Source of the DNA: Pseudomonadota bacterium
Lineage (GTDB): Bacteria; Pseudomonadota; Gammaproteobacteria; Burkholderiales; Burkholderiaceae_C
NCBI GenBank assembly: GCA_020161065.1
Contig: JAIUPH010000017.1
Location: 174,125 to 238,124 of the forward strand
Direction: 5' to 3'
Length of the DNA stretch: 64,000 bases
The position numbers were made by a program, and so were the translations under genes. The notes beneath the pieces are model-generated. The model was not told the DNA's origin. It did not search any database and worked only from the letters and a program-made list of their open reading frames with translations. The number at the start of each line of letters is the position of its first letter. Position 1 is the first letter of the stretch. Shown here piece after piece: positions 56,613-64,000 of the stretch.

Positions 56613-56903
56613 TCAACGGACCTTGCCGAGCAGCGTCTGCACGTCGTCGAGCAGGCTGCCGAGCTGGCCTTCGCCCTGGTCGTCGAGTTGCAGCCGCTGC
56701 TGCAGCTCTTGTTGCATGAAGCACACCGTCATGCGCACGTAGGTGCTGTCCAGCGCCTTGCGCACGGCGGCCATCTGCGAGGCGACGTCCAGGCAGGGCT
56801 GGCCTTCCTCGATCATGCGCTGGATGCCGCGCAACTGGCCTTCGGCGCGCTTGAGCCGGTTGAGCAGGTCGGTGCGGGTGGCGGCGTCGGCAAGCATGGA
56901 CAT
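56613..56903 (-). CDS. CsoR/FrmR-family (DUF156) transcriptional regulator
   Basis: 96 residues starting MSMLADAATRTDLLNRLKRAEGQLRGIQRMIEEGQPCLDVASQMAAVRKALDSTYVRMTVCFM, the three-helix CsoR fold. The first conserved Cys (QPCLD) is kept. Counting from it, the FrmR/CsoR ligand His at +25 is Phe and the CsoR Cys at +29 is Glu; instead there is Cys at +24. So copper or formaldehyde sensing by the known ligand set is unlikely, and a two-Cys sulfur sensor like CstR is more plausible. Two CsoR-like palindromes lie at the operon promoter (63071-63110). Confidence 0.9.
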   Translation of the reverse strand: MSMLADAATRTDLLNRLKRAEGQLRGIQRMIEEGQPCLDVASQMAAVRKALDSTYVRMTVCFMQQELQQRLQLDDQGEGQLGSLLDDVQTLLGKVR

Positions 56904-56971
56904 GGTGCAGCTCGGTGGGATGGTGACGGCGGTGGCGGCCATTGTGGCCAAATGCCGCGGCGCTGGCCGCG

Positions 56972-57205
56972 TCAGCGGGTACCGCAGGCGGCGCCGCCGC
57001 GGCCTTCGGGCACGCCCAGCTTGCGCAGGAACAGGCCCATCGGGCACCAGTTGCTGAAGCCGAACTGCAGCAGGTTGAGGCCGACGAAGGCGGTGAAGGC
57101 CAGCCACCACTTCGAGTGGAACAGCGGGCTGCCTTCGACGCCGAGCGCCAGCGACAGCAGGATGAAGACGCCGGGGATGATGCGCAGCAGGCGGTCGACG
57201 GTCAT
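56972..57205 (-). CDS. DUF2892 (YgaP-like) small membrane protein
   Basis: 77 residues from MTVDRLLRIIPGVFILLSLALG. Two hydrophobic helices (about 8-25 and 33-52) and the family C-terminal NWCPMGLFLRKLGV, with Cys54 in the conserved NWCPMG motif, then a short tail with a second Cys. In YgaP this membrane part is joined to a rhodanese. DUF2892 genes are often next to sulfur-transfer genes, as here beside an SQR-like protein and a CsoR-type regulator. Confidence 0.88.
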   Translation of the reverse strand: MTVDRLLRIIPGVFILLSLALGVEGSPLFHSKWWLAFTAFVGLNLLQFGFSNWCPMGLFLRKLGVPEGRGGAACGTR

Positions 57206-57240
57206 GGTTTGCACTCCTTGGTTGGAACGGTTGGGGAGAT

Positions 57241-58530
57241 TCAGCGGTCGGCCAGGCGCACGATGCCCAGCGCCTTGAGCACGTACTTCTCGTAGACGGG
57301 CTCGGCGTTGCCGCTCTTCATCTTGGAGAGGAAGTACTTCTCGAAGGCGATCTTGGCCAGGTGCACCCAACGGCCCTTCTTGAACCAGTTGACGTTGCGC
57401 GGCGGGATCTGCGGCAGCGCGACGAAGGCGGCGCCGGTGTCGCCCATGTCGGCCAGGCAGATGGCGTTCCAGGTGGCCTTGGCGGTGGCCGGCTTGCCGG
57501 CCAGGTCGTCGGCGATGTTGCGCACGATGGCGCTGACCATGGTCTCGATCATGTAGCCCGTCTTGGGCGCGCCGGTGGCCACCGGCGTGGCTTCCACCGG
57601 CGGAATGGCCACGCAGACGCCGGCCGAGAAGACGTTGCGGAACGCCTTGGCGCGCTGGAACTCGTCGATCAGCACGAAGCCGCGCGGGTTGCACAGCCCC
57701 GGCACCGCGGCCACCGCGTCCACGCCCTTGAAGGCCGGCAGCATCATGCTCAGTTTGAAGGGCAGCTCGTGCTCCTTGTACACGTTGCCGAGGCCGTCGA
57801 CCTCGGTCGTGAACAGCCGGCCGGCCTCGACCCTGGTGGTCTTGGCGTTGCAGATCCACTTGATGTCGTGGTTGCGCAGCTCGCTTTCCAGCATGCTCTT
57901 GCTGTCGCCCACGCCGCCCAGCCCCAGGTGGCCGATGTAGGGCTCGCTGGTGACGTAGGTCATCGGCACCTTGTGGCGCAGCTTGCGGCGGCGCAGGTCG
58001 GCGTCGACGATGAAGGCGAACTCGTACGCCGGGCCGAAGCAGCTGGCCCCCGGCATGGCGCCGATCACCAGCGGCCCCGGGTCCTGCAGGAACTGCTGGT
58101 AGTCGGCCCAGAAGGCCTCGGCATGGTCCACCGTGCACACCGAATGCGTGTGCCCGCCGCCGCCCGACGACAGCGGCCCGGCGCCGGGCACCTCGTCGAA
58201 GCTGAGCCGCGGGCCGGTGGTGACCACGAGGTAGTCGTAGTCCAGCACCTGGCCGTCGGCCAGCGTCACGCGGTTGGCCGGCGCGTCGATGGCCGTCACC
58301 GCCTGGGCGACGAAGGCGATGCCCTTGCGCTCCAGCAGCGGCGCGATCGGCAGCACGATGTCGGACCGCTGGCGCCAGCCCACCGCCACCCAGGGGTTGG
58401 ACGGCGTGAACTGGAAGTAGCTTTGCGCGCCGACGACGGTGATGCGGTGCTCCCGCGCCAGCCGCTCGCGCAGCTCGTAGGCGGCGGGCATGCCGCCGAT
58501 GCCGGCGCCCATGACGACGATGTGGGCCAT
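57241..58530 (-). CDS. Sulfide:quinone-oxidoreductase-like flavoprotein
   Basis: 429 residues. FAD motif VVMGAGIGGMPAAYELRERL; second motif VVTTGPRLSFDEVPG; the C-terminal part PKTGYMIETMVSAIVRNIADD and the amphipathic end that binds the membrane are as in SQR. Three Cys suit the SQR active site: Cys132 (HSVCTVDHA), Cys164 (MPGASCFGPAYE) and Cys306 (FSAGVCVAIPP). The likely reaction is oxidation of sulfide to persulfide/polysulfide with electrons to quinone. Exact SQR type is uncertain. It sits between an RND pump and DUF2892 on one strand. Confidence 0.9.
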   Translation of the reverse strand: MAHIVVMGAGIGGMPAAYELRERLAREHRITVVGAQSYFQFTPSNPWVAVGWRQRSDIVLPIAPLLERKGIAFVAQAVTAIDAPANRVTLADGQVLDYDYLVVTTGPRLSFDEVPGAGPLSSGGGGHTHSVCTVDHAEAFWADYQQFLQDPGPLVIGAMPGASCFGPAYEFAFIVDADLRRRKLRHKVPMTYVTSEPYIGHLGLGGVGDSKSMLESELRNHDIKWICNAKTTRVEAGRLFTTEVDGLGNVYKEHELPFKLSMMLPAFKGVDAVAAVPGLCNPRGFVLIDEFQRAKAFRNVFSAGVCVAIPPVEATPVATGAPKTGYMIETMVSAIVRNIADDLAGKPATAKATWNAICLADMGDTGAAFVALPQIPPRNVNWFKKGRWVHLAKIAFEKYFLSKMKSGNAEPVYEKYVLKALGIVRLADR

Positions 58531-58560
58531 CTGCGTGTCTCCTTGCTCGCTCGGCCGGCC

Positions 58561-61500
58561 TCAGGCGGGCGCGGCTTGACCGCCTTCGATGCGCCGGCGG
58601 AACAGCGCGTAGTACAGGACCGGGATCACCACCAGCGTCAGCAGCGTGGACACCGCGATGCCGAACAGCAGCGAGATCGCCAGGCCGTTGAAGATGGGGT
58701 CGTCGAGGATGAAGGCGGCGCCGATCATCGCGGCCAGCCCGGTCAGCGCGATGGGCTGCGCGCGCACCGCGGCCGCGCTGATCACCGCGTCCTTGAAGGC
58801 CATGCCGCGCGCCAGCTGCAGCTCGATGAAATCGACCAGCAGGATGGAGTTGCGCACGATGATGCCGGCCAGCGCGATCATGCCGATCATGCTGGTGGCG
58901 GTGAACGGCGCGCCCAGCAGCGCGTGCCCCGGCATCACGCCGACGATGGTCAGCGGGATCGGCGCCATGATCACCAGCGGCGCCAGATAACTCTTGAACT
59001 GAGAGACCACCAGCAGGTAGATCAGGATCAGGCCCACGCCGTAGGCGGCGCCCATGTCGCGGAAGGTCTCGTAGGTGATCTGCGATTCGCCGTCCCACTT
59101 GACGGCGTACTGGCGGAACGGGTCGGCCGGCTGGCGGATCCAGTATTCGCCGACCGCGCCGGCGCCCGGCAGCGCCACCTGCGGCAGCTGCTGGCGGATG
59201 GCGAACAAGCCGTACAGCGGCGAGTCGGGGATCTGCGCGCCCTGCGCGCGCCGGCCGACGTCGCCGAAAACATAACTCACGCCTTGCAGGTCCTTGGTGA
59301 AGAGCGGCTTGTCGATCACGCCGCGCTCGACGCGCACCAGCTCCGACAGCGGCACCAGTGCCCCCGGACCGGCGGTCCCTGCCGGGGTCGCCGCGCGCAT
59401 CGGCAGCGCCAGCAGCGCGTCCAGCCCCACCTGTGCCTCGCGCGGCAGCTGCAGCCGCACCGGCACCGGGTACTTGCTGTGGCCGTCGTGCAGCCACGCG
59501 GCGTCGACGCCCGAGAGCGCGGCCTGCACCGTCTGCGCCACCTGCGCCGCCGGGATGCCCAGGCTTTCCGCGCGCTGGCGCTGCAGCCGCAGGAAGGCGC
59601 GCGGCGCCTCGGCGCGCACGCTGGAATCGACGGCGGCGATATCGGGCGTGGCGCGGAAGGCCTGCTCCAGCCGCGCCGCCAGCTGCTGGCGGCCGGCCTC
59701 GTCGGGGCCGTAGACCTCGGCCACCAGCGGGCTTTGCACGGGCGGGCCGGGCGGCACTTCCACCACCTTGAGCTTGCCGCCATGGCGCTGCGCAATGGCG
59801 TCCAGCGCCGGCCGCAGGCGCTGTGCGATGGCGTGGCTTTGCTCGTGGCGGTGGTGCTTGTCGACCAGGTTGACCTGCAGGTCGCCCTGCTCGGCGTCGC
59901 TGCGCAGGTTGTATTGCCGCACCAGGCCGTTGAAGGTGATGGGGCCGGCGGTGCCGGCATAACCCTGAAGATCGACGACCTCGGGCTGGGCCGCCAGGTA
60001 GGCGCCCAGCTCCTGCAGCGCCGCGGCGGTGTCTTCCAGCGGCGTGCCGGCGGGCATGTCCAGCACGAGCTGGAACTCGCTCTTGTTGTCGAAGGGCAGC
60101 ATCTTCAGCACCACGCCGATGGCCGAGTTGGGCAGCAGCGCCAGCGACACCGACAGCGCCAGCGCCGCCACCACGCCGCCCAGCAACGCCCAGCGGCGCG
60201 CGGCGCGGTCCAGCAGCGGGCGCAGCAGGCGCTCGAACAGGCGCGGCAGCCGCGCCGCCAGTCCGCCCGGCGGCGCTGCCGCCGCGTCCGCCGCGCCGTG
60301 GGGGCTGCCGCGCATCAGCTTGAGCGCCAGCCAGGGCGTGACGGTGAAGGCGATGGCCAGCGACAGCGCCATGCCCAGGCTGCTGTTGATGGGGATCGGG
60401 CTCATGTACGGCCCCATCAGCCCGCTGACGAAAGCCATGGGCAGCAGCGCGGCGATCACCGTCAGCGTGGCCAGGATCGTCGGTCCGCCGACTTCGTCGA
60501 CCGCCGCCGGGATGATGTCGCGCAGCGGGCGGCCCGGTTCGAGCTGCTGGTGGCGATGAATGTTCTCGACGACGACGATGGCATCGTCGACCAGGATGCC
60601 GATCGAGAAGATCAGCGCAAACAGGCTCACGCGGTTGAGCGTGAAGCCCCAGGCCCAGCTGGCGAACAGCGTGGCCGTCAACGTCAGGATCACCGCGGCG
60701 CCGACGATCACCGCCTCGCGCCGGCCCAGCGCCAGCCCCACCAGCAGGATCACCGAGCCGGTGGCGAACGCCAGCTTCTGGATCAGCTTGTTGGCCTTCT
60801 CGGCGGCGGTGGCGCCGTAGTCGCGCGTGATGCTGGCCTGCACGCCTTCGGGGATCACCGTGTTGTGCAGCGCCTGCACGCGCTGGCGCACGGCCTCGGC
60901 CACGTCCACCGCGTTGACGCCGGGCTTCTTGGTGACCGACAGCGTCAGCGCCGGGTAGACGGCGCCGGGCCTGGGGTCGGCGGCATCGGTGGCACCAGCG
61001 GCACTGGCCGCGCCGGCTGCACGCTCAGCCCCGGCGGCCGCGCGGGCCGCGGCGCCCGGCGTGAACCAGACATAACGCTGCGCCTGGGCGGTGCCGGCTT
61101 CGACGCGCGCCACCTCGCGCAGGTAAACGGGCTTGCCCTCGTGCACGCCCACCACGAGCTGGCCCACCTCGTCGGCGTCGCGCAGGAACTCGCCGGTCTC
61201 CACGCTCAGCAGGCGGCCGGCGCCGGCGTCGTCGATCACGCTGCCGGCCGGCAGGCCCTGGTTGGCGGCGGCCAGCGTCTGCTGCAGGCGCAGCAGGTCG
61301 ACGCCGCGCTCGCGCAGGCGGCCGGGGTCCAGGCTGACGTTGACGGCGCGGCCCGGCCCGCCGATGGTGCGCACCTCTCGCGCGCCGGGCACGCGCTTGA
61401 GCTCGGCCTCCATCGTGTGCGCCACGGCTTCCAACTCGGCGGCGCTGCGGCCGTCGCGGCCCCACAGCGTGACGGCCACCACCGGCACGTCGTCGATGCC

Positions 61501-61926
61501 GGTGGGCCGCACGATGGGCGTCAGCGTGCCCAGGCCGCGCGGCAGCCAGTCCTGGTTGGCGTTGATCACGTCGTACAGCCGCACCAGCGCCTCGGTGCGC
61601 GGCACGCCCACCTGGAACTGCACCGTCACCATCGCCAGCCCCGGCCGCGCCACCGAGTAGGTGTGCTCGATGCCGGCGATCTGCGACAGCACCTGCTCGG
61701 CCGGTCGCGCCACCATGTTCTGCACGTCGGCCGCCGCCGCCCCCGGGAAGGGGATGATCACGCTGGCCATCGTGACGTTGATCTGCGGCTCTTCCTCGCG
61801 CGGCGTGACCCACACCGCGAACAGGCCCAGCAACAACGCCACCAGCGCCAGAAGCGGCGTCAGCGCGTTGGCCTGGAAGGCGGCGGCCAGGCGGCCCGAA
61901 GGGCCCAGGCGGGTGTGGTCGTGCAT
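58561..61926 (-). CDS. RND-family efflux pump permease
   Basis: 1121 residues starting MHDHTRLGPSGRLAAAFQANALTPLLAL. The AcrB-like layout is visible: helix 1 followed by porter loops (VIIPFPGAAAADVQNMVARPAEQ, RPTGIDDVPVVAVTLWG), then helices 2-6 with the proton-relay Asp pair in IGILVDDAIVVVENIH, second porter half (GNRD-like AVKWDGESQITYETF) and helices 8-12 (IMAPIPLTIVGVMPGHALLGAPFTATSMIGMIALAGIIVRNSILLVDFIE). It forms a trimeric inner-membrane pump with the adaptor encoded 15 bases upstream. An outer-membrane channel is not in this window. Confidence 0.95.
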   Translation of the reverse strand: MHDHTRLGPSGRLAAAFQANALTPLLALVALLLGLFAVWVTPREEEPQINVTMASVIIPFPGAAAADVQNMVARPAEQVLSQIAGIEHTYSVARPGLAMVTVQFQVGVPRTEALVRLYDVINANQDWLPRGLGTLTPIVRPTGIDDVPVVAVTLWGRDGRSAAELEAVAHTMEAELKRVPGAREVRTIGGPGRAVNVSLDPGRLRERGVDLLRLQQTLAAANQGLPAGSVIDDAGAGRLLSVETGEFLRDADEVGQLVVGVHEGKPVYLREVARVEAGTAQAQRYVWFTPGAAARAAAGAERAAGAASAAGATDAADPRPGAVYPALTLSVTKKPGVNAVDVAEAVRQRVQALHNTVIPEGVQASITRDYGATAAEKANKLIQKLAFATGSVILLVGLALGRREAVIVGAAVILTLTATLFASWAWGFTLNRVSLFALIFSIGILVDDAIVVVENIHRHQQLEPGRPLRDIIPAAVDEVGGPTILATLTVIAALLPMAFVSGLMGPYMSPIPINSSLGMALSLAIAFTVTPWLALKLMRGSPHGAADAAAAPPGGLAARLPRLFERLLRPLLDRAARRWALLGGVVAALALSVSLALLPNSAIGVVLKMLPFDNKSEFQLVLDMPAGTPLEDTAAALQELGAYLAAQPEVVDLQGYAGTAGPITFNGLVRQYNLRSDAEQGDLQVNLVDKHHRHEQSHAIAQRLRPALDAIAQRHGGKLKVVEVPPGPPVQSPLVAEVYGPDEAGRQQLAARLEQAFRATPDIAAVDSSVRAEAPRAFLRLQRQRAESLGIPAAQVAQTVQAALSGVDAAWLHDGHSKYPVPVRLQLPREAQVGLDALLALPMRAATPAGTAGPGALVPLSELVRVERGVIDKPLFTKDLQGVSYVFGDVGRRAQGAQIPDSPLYGLFAIRQQLPQVALPGAGAVGEYWIRQPADPFRQYAVKWDGESQITYETFRDMGAAYGVGLILIYLLVVSQFKSYLAPLVIMAPIPLTIVGVMPGHALLGAPFTATSMIGMIALAGIIVRNSILLVDFIELQLARGMAFKDAVISAAAVRAQPIALTGLAAMIGAAFILDDPIFNGLAISLLFGIAVSTLLTLVVIPVLYYALFRRRIEGGQAAPA

Positions 61927-61941
61927 CGGCGCGCCCCGTCG

Positions 61942-63078
61942 TCAGCGCGCCGGGCGTGCCGGATTCGCTGGACTTGCCAGGCTCGCCGGGCTCGCCGGGC
62001 GTGCCGGACTCGCCGGGCGCGCATCGGCCAGGCCGGCCTTCAGCGCGTCGACCGCCACCTGCTCTCCCGGCTGCAGGCCGGCGAGCACTTCGACCTCGGC
62101 GCCGGCGCGCTCGGCGCCCAGGCGCACCGCGCGCAGCGCGAAGCCCTGCCCCTGCGCGACGTAGACGGCCGTCAGCTCGCCGCGGCGCAGCACCGCGCTG
62201 GCCGGCAGCCGCAAGGCCTGCGCGCCGGCGCCCGCGGGCAGCGCGCCGCCGCTGAAGCGCACGCGCGCGGCCTGGCCCGGCAGCAGGCCGGGCAGCGCCG
62301 CGGGCGGCAGGTCGAGCCGCCACTCGACGGTCTGCGACACCGGGTCGGCGCTGGCCAGCTCGGTCTGCCGCAGCGGCTTGACGCGCTGGCCGTTGGCCAG
62401 TTCGACTTCGGCCTGCGCCGCCCCGCGCGCCAGCGCCGCCTGCGACAGCGGCACCTGCGTCACCGCGCGCAGCGCGCCGGGCGCATACAGCGTGGCAATG
62501 GCGCGGCCCGGCGCGGCGAGGTCGCCGGCCTCGACGTGGGTGGCCAGCACCACGCCGTCGAACGGCGCCACCACGGCGGCGAAGCCGCGCGCCAGAGCCG
62601 CCTGCGAGCGCGCGGCCTGCGCCTGCTGCACGCCGGCCTGCGTGGCCTTGAACTGCGTCTCCGCGCTGTCCACCGCGGCCTGGCTGATGAAGCCTTGCGT
62701 GCGCAGCTCGCGCGTGCGCTCCAGCGCCATGCGCGCGTTGCGCGCCTCGGCCTCGGCCTGCACCAAGCCGGCCTCGCTGCGCTGCACGCCGGCCTGGGCA
62801 TCGCGCTCGTCGATGCGCGCCAGCGCCTGGCCCGCCTTGACGCGATCGCCCGCCTTCACCAGCAGCGCCAGCACGTTGCCGCCCAACTGCGCCGCCACCG
62901 TGGCCTGGCGCAGCGCCTCGACATGGGCTTCCAGCGACAGCGCGCCGCCCAACGGGCCGCGCCGGGCTTCGGTCAGCGGGACTTCGGCGGCGGGCGCGGT
63001 CAGCGCGGCCAGCAAGCCGGCGGTGAGCGCCAGCGCCCGCGTCGCGGCGGTCGGGCGGAGGAGGCGATTGATACCCAT
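61942..63078 (-). CDS. RND efflux periplasmic adaptor (membrane fusion protein)
   Basis: 378 residues. The N-terminal signal region ends near TAPAAEVPL. It has the biotinyl-lipoyl-like half (VAAQLGGNVLALLVKAGDRVKAGQALARID), a coiled-coil hairpin (~95-165), the second lipoyl half (FAAVVAPFDGVVLATHVEAGDLAAPG) and a barrel domain. The C-terminus is a degenerate run of ARPASPAS-like units read from a tandem GC repeat. It heads the operon. Its ATG lies inside a 16-base palindrome, and no ribosome-binding site precedes it, in line with a leaderless transcript. Confidence 0.92.
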   Translation of the reverse strand: MGINRLLRPTAATRALALTAGLLAALTAPAAEVPLTEARRGPLGGALSLEAHVEALRQATVAAQLGGNVLALLVKAGDRVKAGQALARIDERDAQAGVQRSEAGLVQAEAEARNARMALERTRELRTQGFISQAAVDSAETQFKATQAGVQQAQAARSQAALARGFAAVVAPFDGVVLATHVEAGDLAAPGRAIATLYAPGALRAVTQVPLSQAALARGAAQAEVELANGQRVKPLRQTELASADPVSQTVEWRLDLPPAALPGLLPGQAARVRFSGGALPAGAGAQALRLPASAVLRRGELTAVYVAQGQGFALRAVRLGAERAGAEVEVLAGLQPGEQVAVDALKAGLADARPASPARPASPASLASPANPARPAR

Positions 63079-63113
63079 GTGGGTATCTTACGGCATACGG
63101 GTCACCGTATCAA
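63071..63113 (-). promoter_or_regulatory. Predicted promoter with two CsoR-like operators
   Basis: On the minus strand TTGATA (63113-63108) and TAAGAT (63090-63085) are spaced by 17 bases. The expected start point is ~7 bases after the second, which falls on the A of the adaptor ATG (63078). Palindrome A, ATACGG-GTCA-CCGTAT (63095-63110), fills the spacer; palindrome B, ATACCC-ATGT-GGGTAT (63071-63086), covers the end of the -10 and the start codon. Both have 6-4-6 layout, 24 bases apart. CsoR-family operators typically pair such G/C tracts with AT flanks. Confidence 0.6.
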
Positions 63114-63214
63114 GCGGGTGCGTGCGTGGGCGGGTGTGGCACGGTCCTGTGGCGGGCCGCGGCGCGTCGGCCGGTGCGTCGCCATGGCGCGAGTGCCACG
63201 CGGCGCTGCAGGCT

Positions 63215-63331
63215 TCAGCCTGCCGACGCCCTTTGCTCATCCGGGCATTCCGCGACTTTCAGAATGTCACCCAGCATCTGGTCGATAGTCAAACCGCGAA
63301 TTCGCGAGTCGACAATCAGATTCGGCGTCAA
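63215..63331 (-). CDS. Short open frame, possibly a frameshifted tail of the upstream hypothetical protein
   Basis: A 38-residue frame from TTG at 63331 (LTPNLIVDSRIRGLTIDQMLGDILKVAECPDEQ...) reads like real protein and overlaps the stop codon of the previous gene as TTGA. It is either a tiny coupled gene or the real C-terminus of that gene after a frameshift. Base composition matches its less GC-rich neighbour, not the surrounding genome. No family recognised. Confidence 0.3.
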   Translation of the reverse strand: MTPNLIVDSRIRGLTIDQMLGDILKVAECPDEQRASAG

Positions 63332-63798
63332 CGTTCTGGCAGCGAACAATTGACATACAGAATGATGTCGCTGTCTTCATCGAAATACGCGATCGTTCGA
63401 TACGACCCCGTCACCCAACGATCAATGGGCAGTAGCGGACTGGTCCACTCCGGCACACCCAGCATCTTGTGAACCTCGCCGCGCTCCATCGAGAAGCTCA
63501 AGCCATGTGGCAACTCGCCTTGGAATTGTTGATGACCCTGACTACCTTGAGAGAAAAAGAAGATGGCGCTGAGAATCAGCGTGCCCTGCGGCCGACCCTG
63601 CGGCACATCGTGCACGGACGGGTCGGAGAAAACGACGTCGATCCCTTTCGCCGGCGCAGCCAGCGCAGTGTCAGATTCACCTCGCTTCAGCTTGATCTTG
63701 CTATTGCGAAGTCCGAGTTCGCTCATAAGGGAGACAACCGCTGGGTCCGTGTGCGAACGACCCAAGCTCGAGAGCAACATGTCGGCGGGCAGCATCAC
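63328..63798 (-). CDS. Hypothetical protein of atypical composition
   Basis: 156 residues from a GTG with GGAG 9 bases upstream (the next codon, ATG, is an alternative). There is no signal peptide. It contains a Gln/Ser-rich middle (FFFSQGSQGHQQFQGELPHGLSFS), then MERGEVHKMLGVPEW, WVTGSYRTIAYFDEDSDIILYVNCSLPE, which reads like a small alpha/beta immunity-type or SMI1-like fold, though I cannot name it. GC and codon use are clearly lower than in the neighbours, suggesting horizontal arrival. It lies beside a mobile element. Confidence 0.65.
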   Translation of the reverse strand: MMLPADMLLSSLGRSHTDPAVVSLMSELGLRNSKIKLKRGESDTALAAPAKGIDVVFSDPSVHDVPQGRPQGTLILSAIFFFSQGSQGHQQFQGELPHGLSFSMERGEVHKMLGVPEWTSPLLPIDRWVTGSYRTIAYFDEDSDIILYVNCSLPER

Positions 63799-63863
63799 TG
63801 GATCATTCTCCGCGTTTTGAATCAGTGGTCTCTCGTTGGACCATCAAAATGTGCGGCGGCTAG

Positions 63864-64000
63864 TCTTACTGTGTCATTAAAATCAAGGCATTATATGCAT
63901 CTCTTCATCCTTTGCGCGAGGAACGATGGATGCAAGCACCGAGTTCGACCAGTACATGGATCATCTGGCAGGCGGTTTGGGGCACGCGGACCGTCGCGCA
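63864..64000 (+). mobile_element. Left part of an IS701-type insertion sequence (cut by window end)
   Basis: After a CTAG at 63860-63863, the sequence becomes AT-rich and leads into a transposase start. IS701-type elements often insert at CTAG-like tetramers, so the boundary is set here provisionally. The right end is outside the window, so inverted repeats cannot be checked. Confidence 0.4.
63926..64000 (+). CDS. Transposase N-terminus, IS701-like (partial)
   Basis: The first 25 residues are visible from ATG after GAGGAA: MDASTEFDQYMDHLAGGLGH then ADRRA. This resembles the start of IS701-type DDE transposases, where G-H-A-D-R-x-x is a common early motif. The catalytic domain is outside the window. 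The other frame starting 4 bases later shows no similarity. Confidence 0.55.
   Translation, partial: MDASTEFDQYMDHLAGGLGHADRRA

Noticed and set aside
57361-63288. A 1975-residue open frame on the plus strand
   Set aside because: It is antisense to the SQR, RND pump and adaptor genes, is made of low-complexity Arg/Gln/Gly/His text, and shows no domain; it results from high-GC codon bias.

Overview
The window looks like chromosomal DNA of a GC-rich betaproteobacterium of the order Burkholderiales, probably near the Leptothrix / Rubrivivax / Ideonella group. This rests on very high GC with strong third-position bias, a split metH, glnE, a tkt-gap pair, H-NS, NnrS/NnrU, UbiH and UbiUVT homologues, and a PEP-CTERM protein. 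Only the last ~0.7 kb is clearly less GC-rich, and it ends inside what looks like an IS701-type insertion sequence. No tRNA, rRNA or CRISPR array was seen.

Layout. 0-10.7 kb: the end of a large outer-membrane beta-barrel protein, an OmpA-like protein, H-NS, NnrU, several small proteins, a MaoC-like protein, a Crp/Fnr regulator, an S9 peptidase and an AEC transporter. 10.8-19.4 kb: a double AAA+ ATPase, a membrane protein, the homocysteine-methyltransferase half of MetH, and a tightly packed tkt-gap-purC operon. 19.4-26.1 kb: speD, a hemerythrin, a SRPBCC-like protein, an aldo/keto reductase and a LysR - membrane SpeE-like - FAD oxidoreductase operon. 26.2-29.9 kb: a branched-chain amino-acid-type binding protein with mmsA and mmsB (valine catabolism). 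29.9-33 kb: DUF350, DUF4178 and SPFH/SHOCT proteins, then UbiH. 34.4-42.1 kb: a diiron protein, a large winged-helix/NB-ARC-like regulator, and an operon radical SAM - nnrS - ubiU - ubiV - ubiT in which the ubi genes appear eroded. 42.3-52.7 kb: nitrilase, glnE, GST, a desaturase-like diiron protein, glutathione peroxidase, CorA, hydrolase, VOC protein and a YadGH-type ABC exporter. 52.7-55.1 kb: a peptide-binding protein and a PEP-CTERM protein. 55.1-63.1 kb: one long minus-strand set of genes (RND adaptor, RND pump, SQR-like flavoprotein, DUF2892, CsoR-like regulator, OsmC, TDT transporter) that reads like a reactive-sulfur response operon.

Main points of interest: (1) two same-architecture palindromes over a promoter predicted to give a leaderless transcript at the head of the sulfur operon, with a CsoR-family regulator gene inside the operon; (2) a family of dispersed repeats with two hairpins whose stems differ between copies but stay paired, one copy lying in frame inside glnE; (3) internal deletions and frame breaks in adjacent ubiU and ubiV, and a missing stop in ubiT; (4) speD, SpeE-like, flavoprotein, DUF350, DUF4178 and SPFH genes spread over 13 kb, which may be one polyamine-like membrane system interrupted by valine-catabolism genes.
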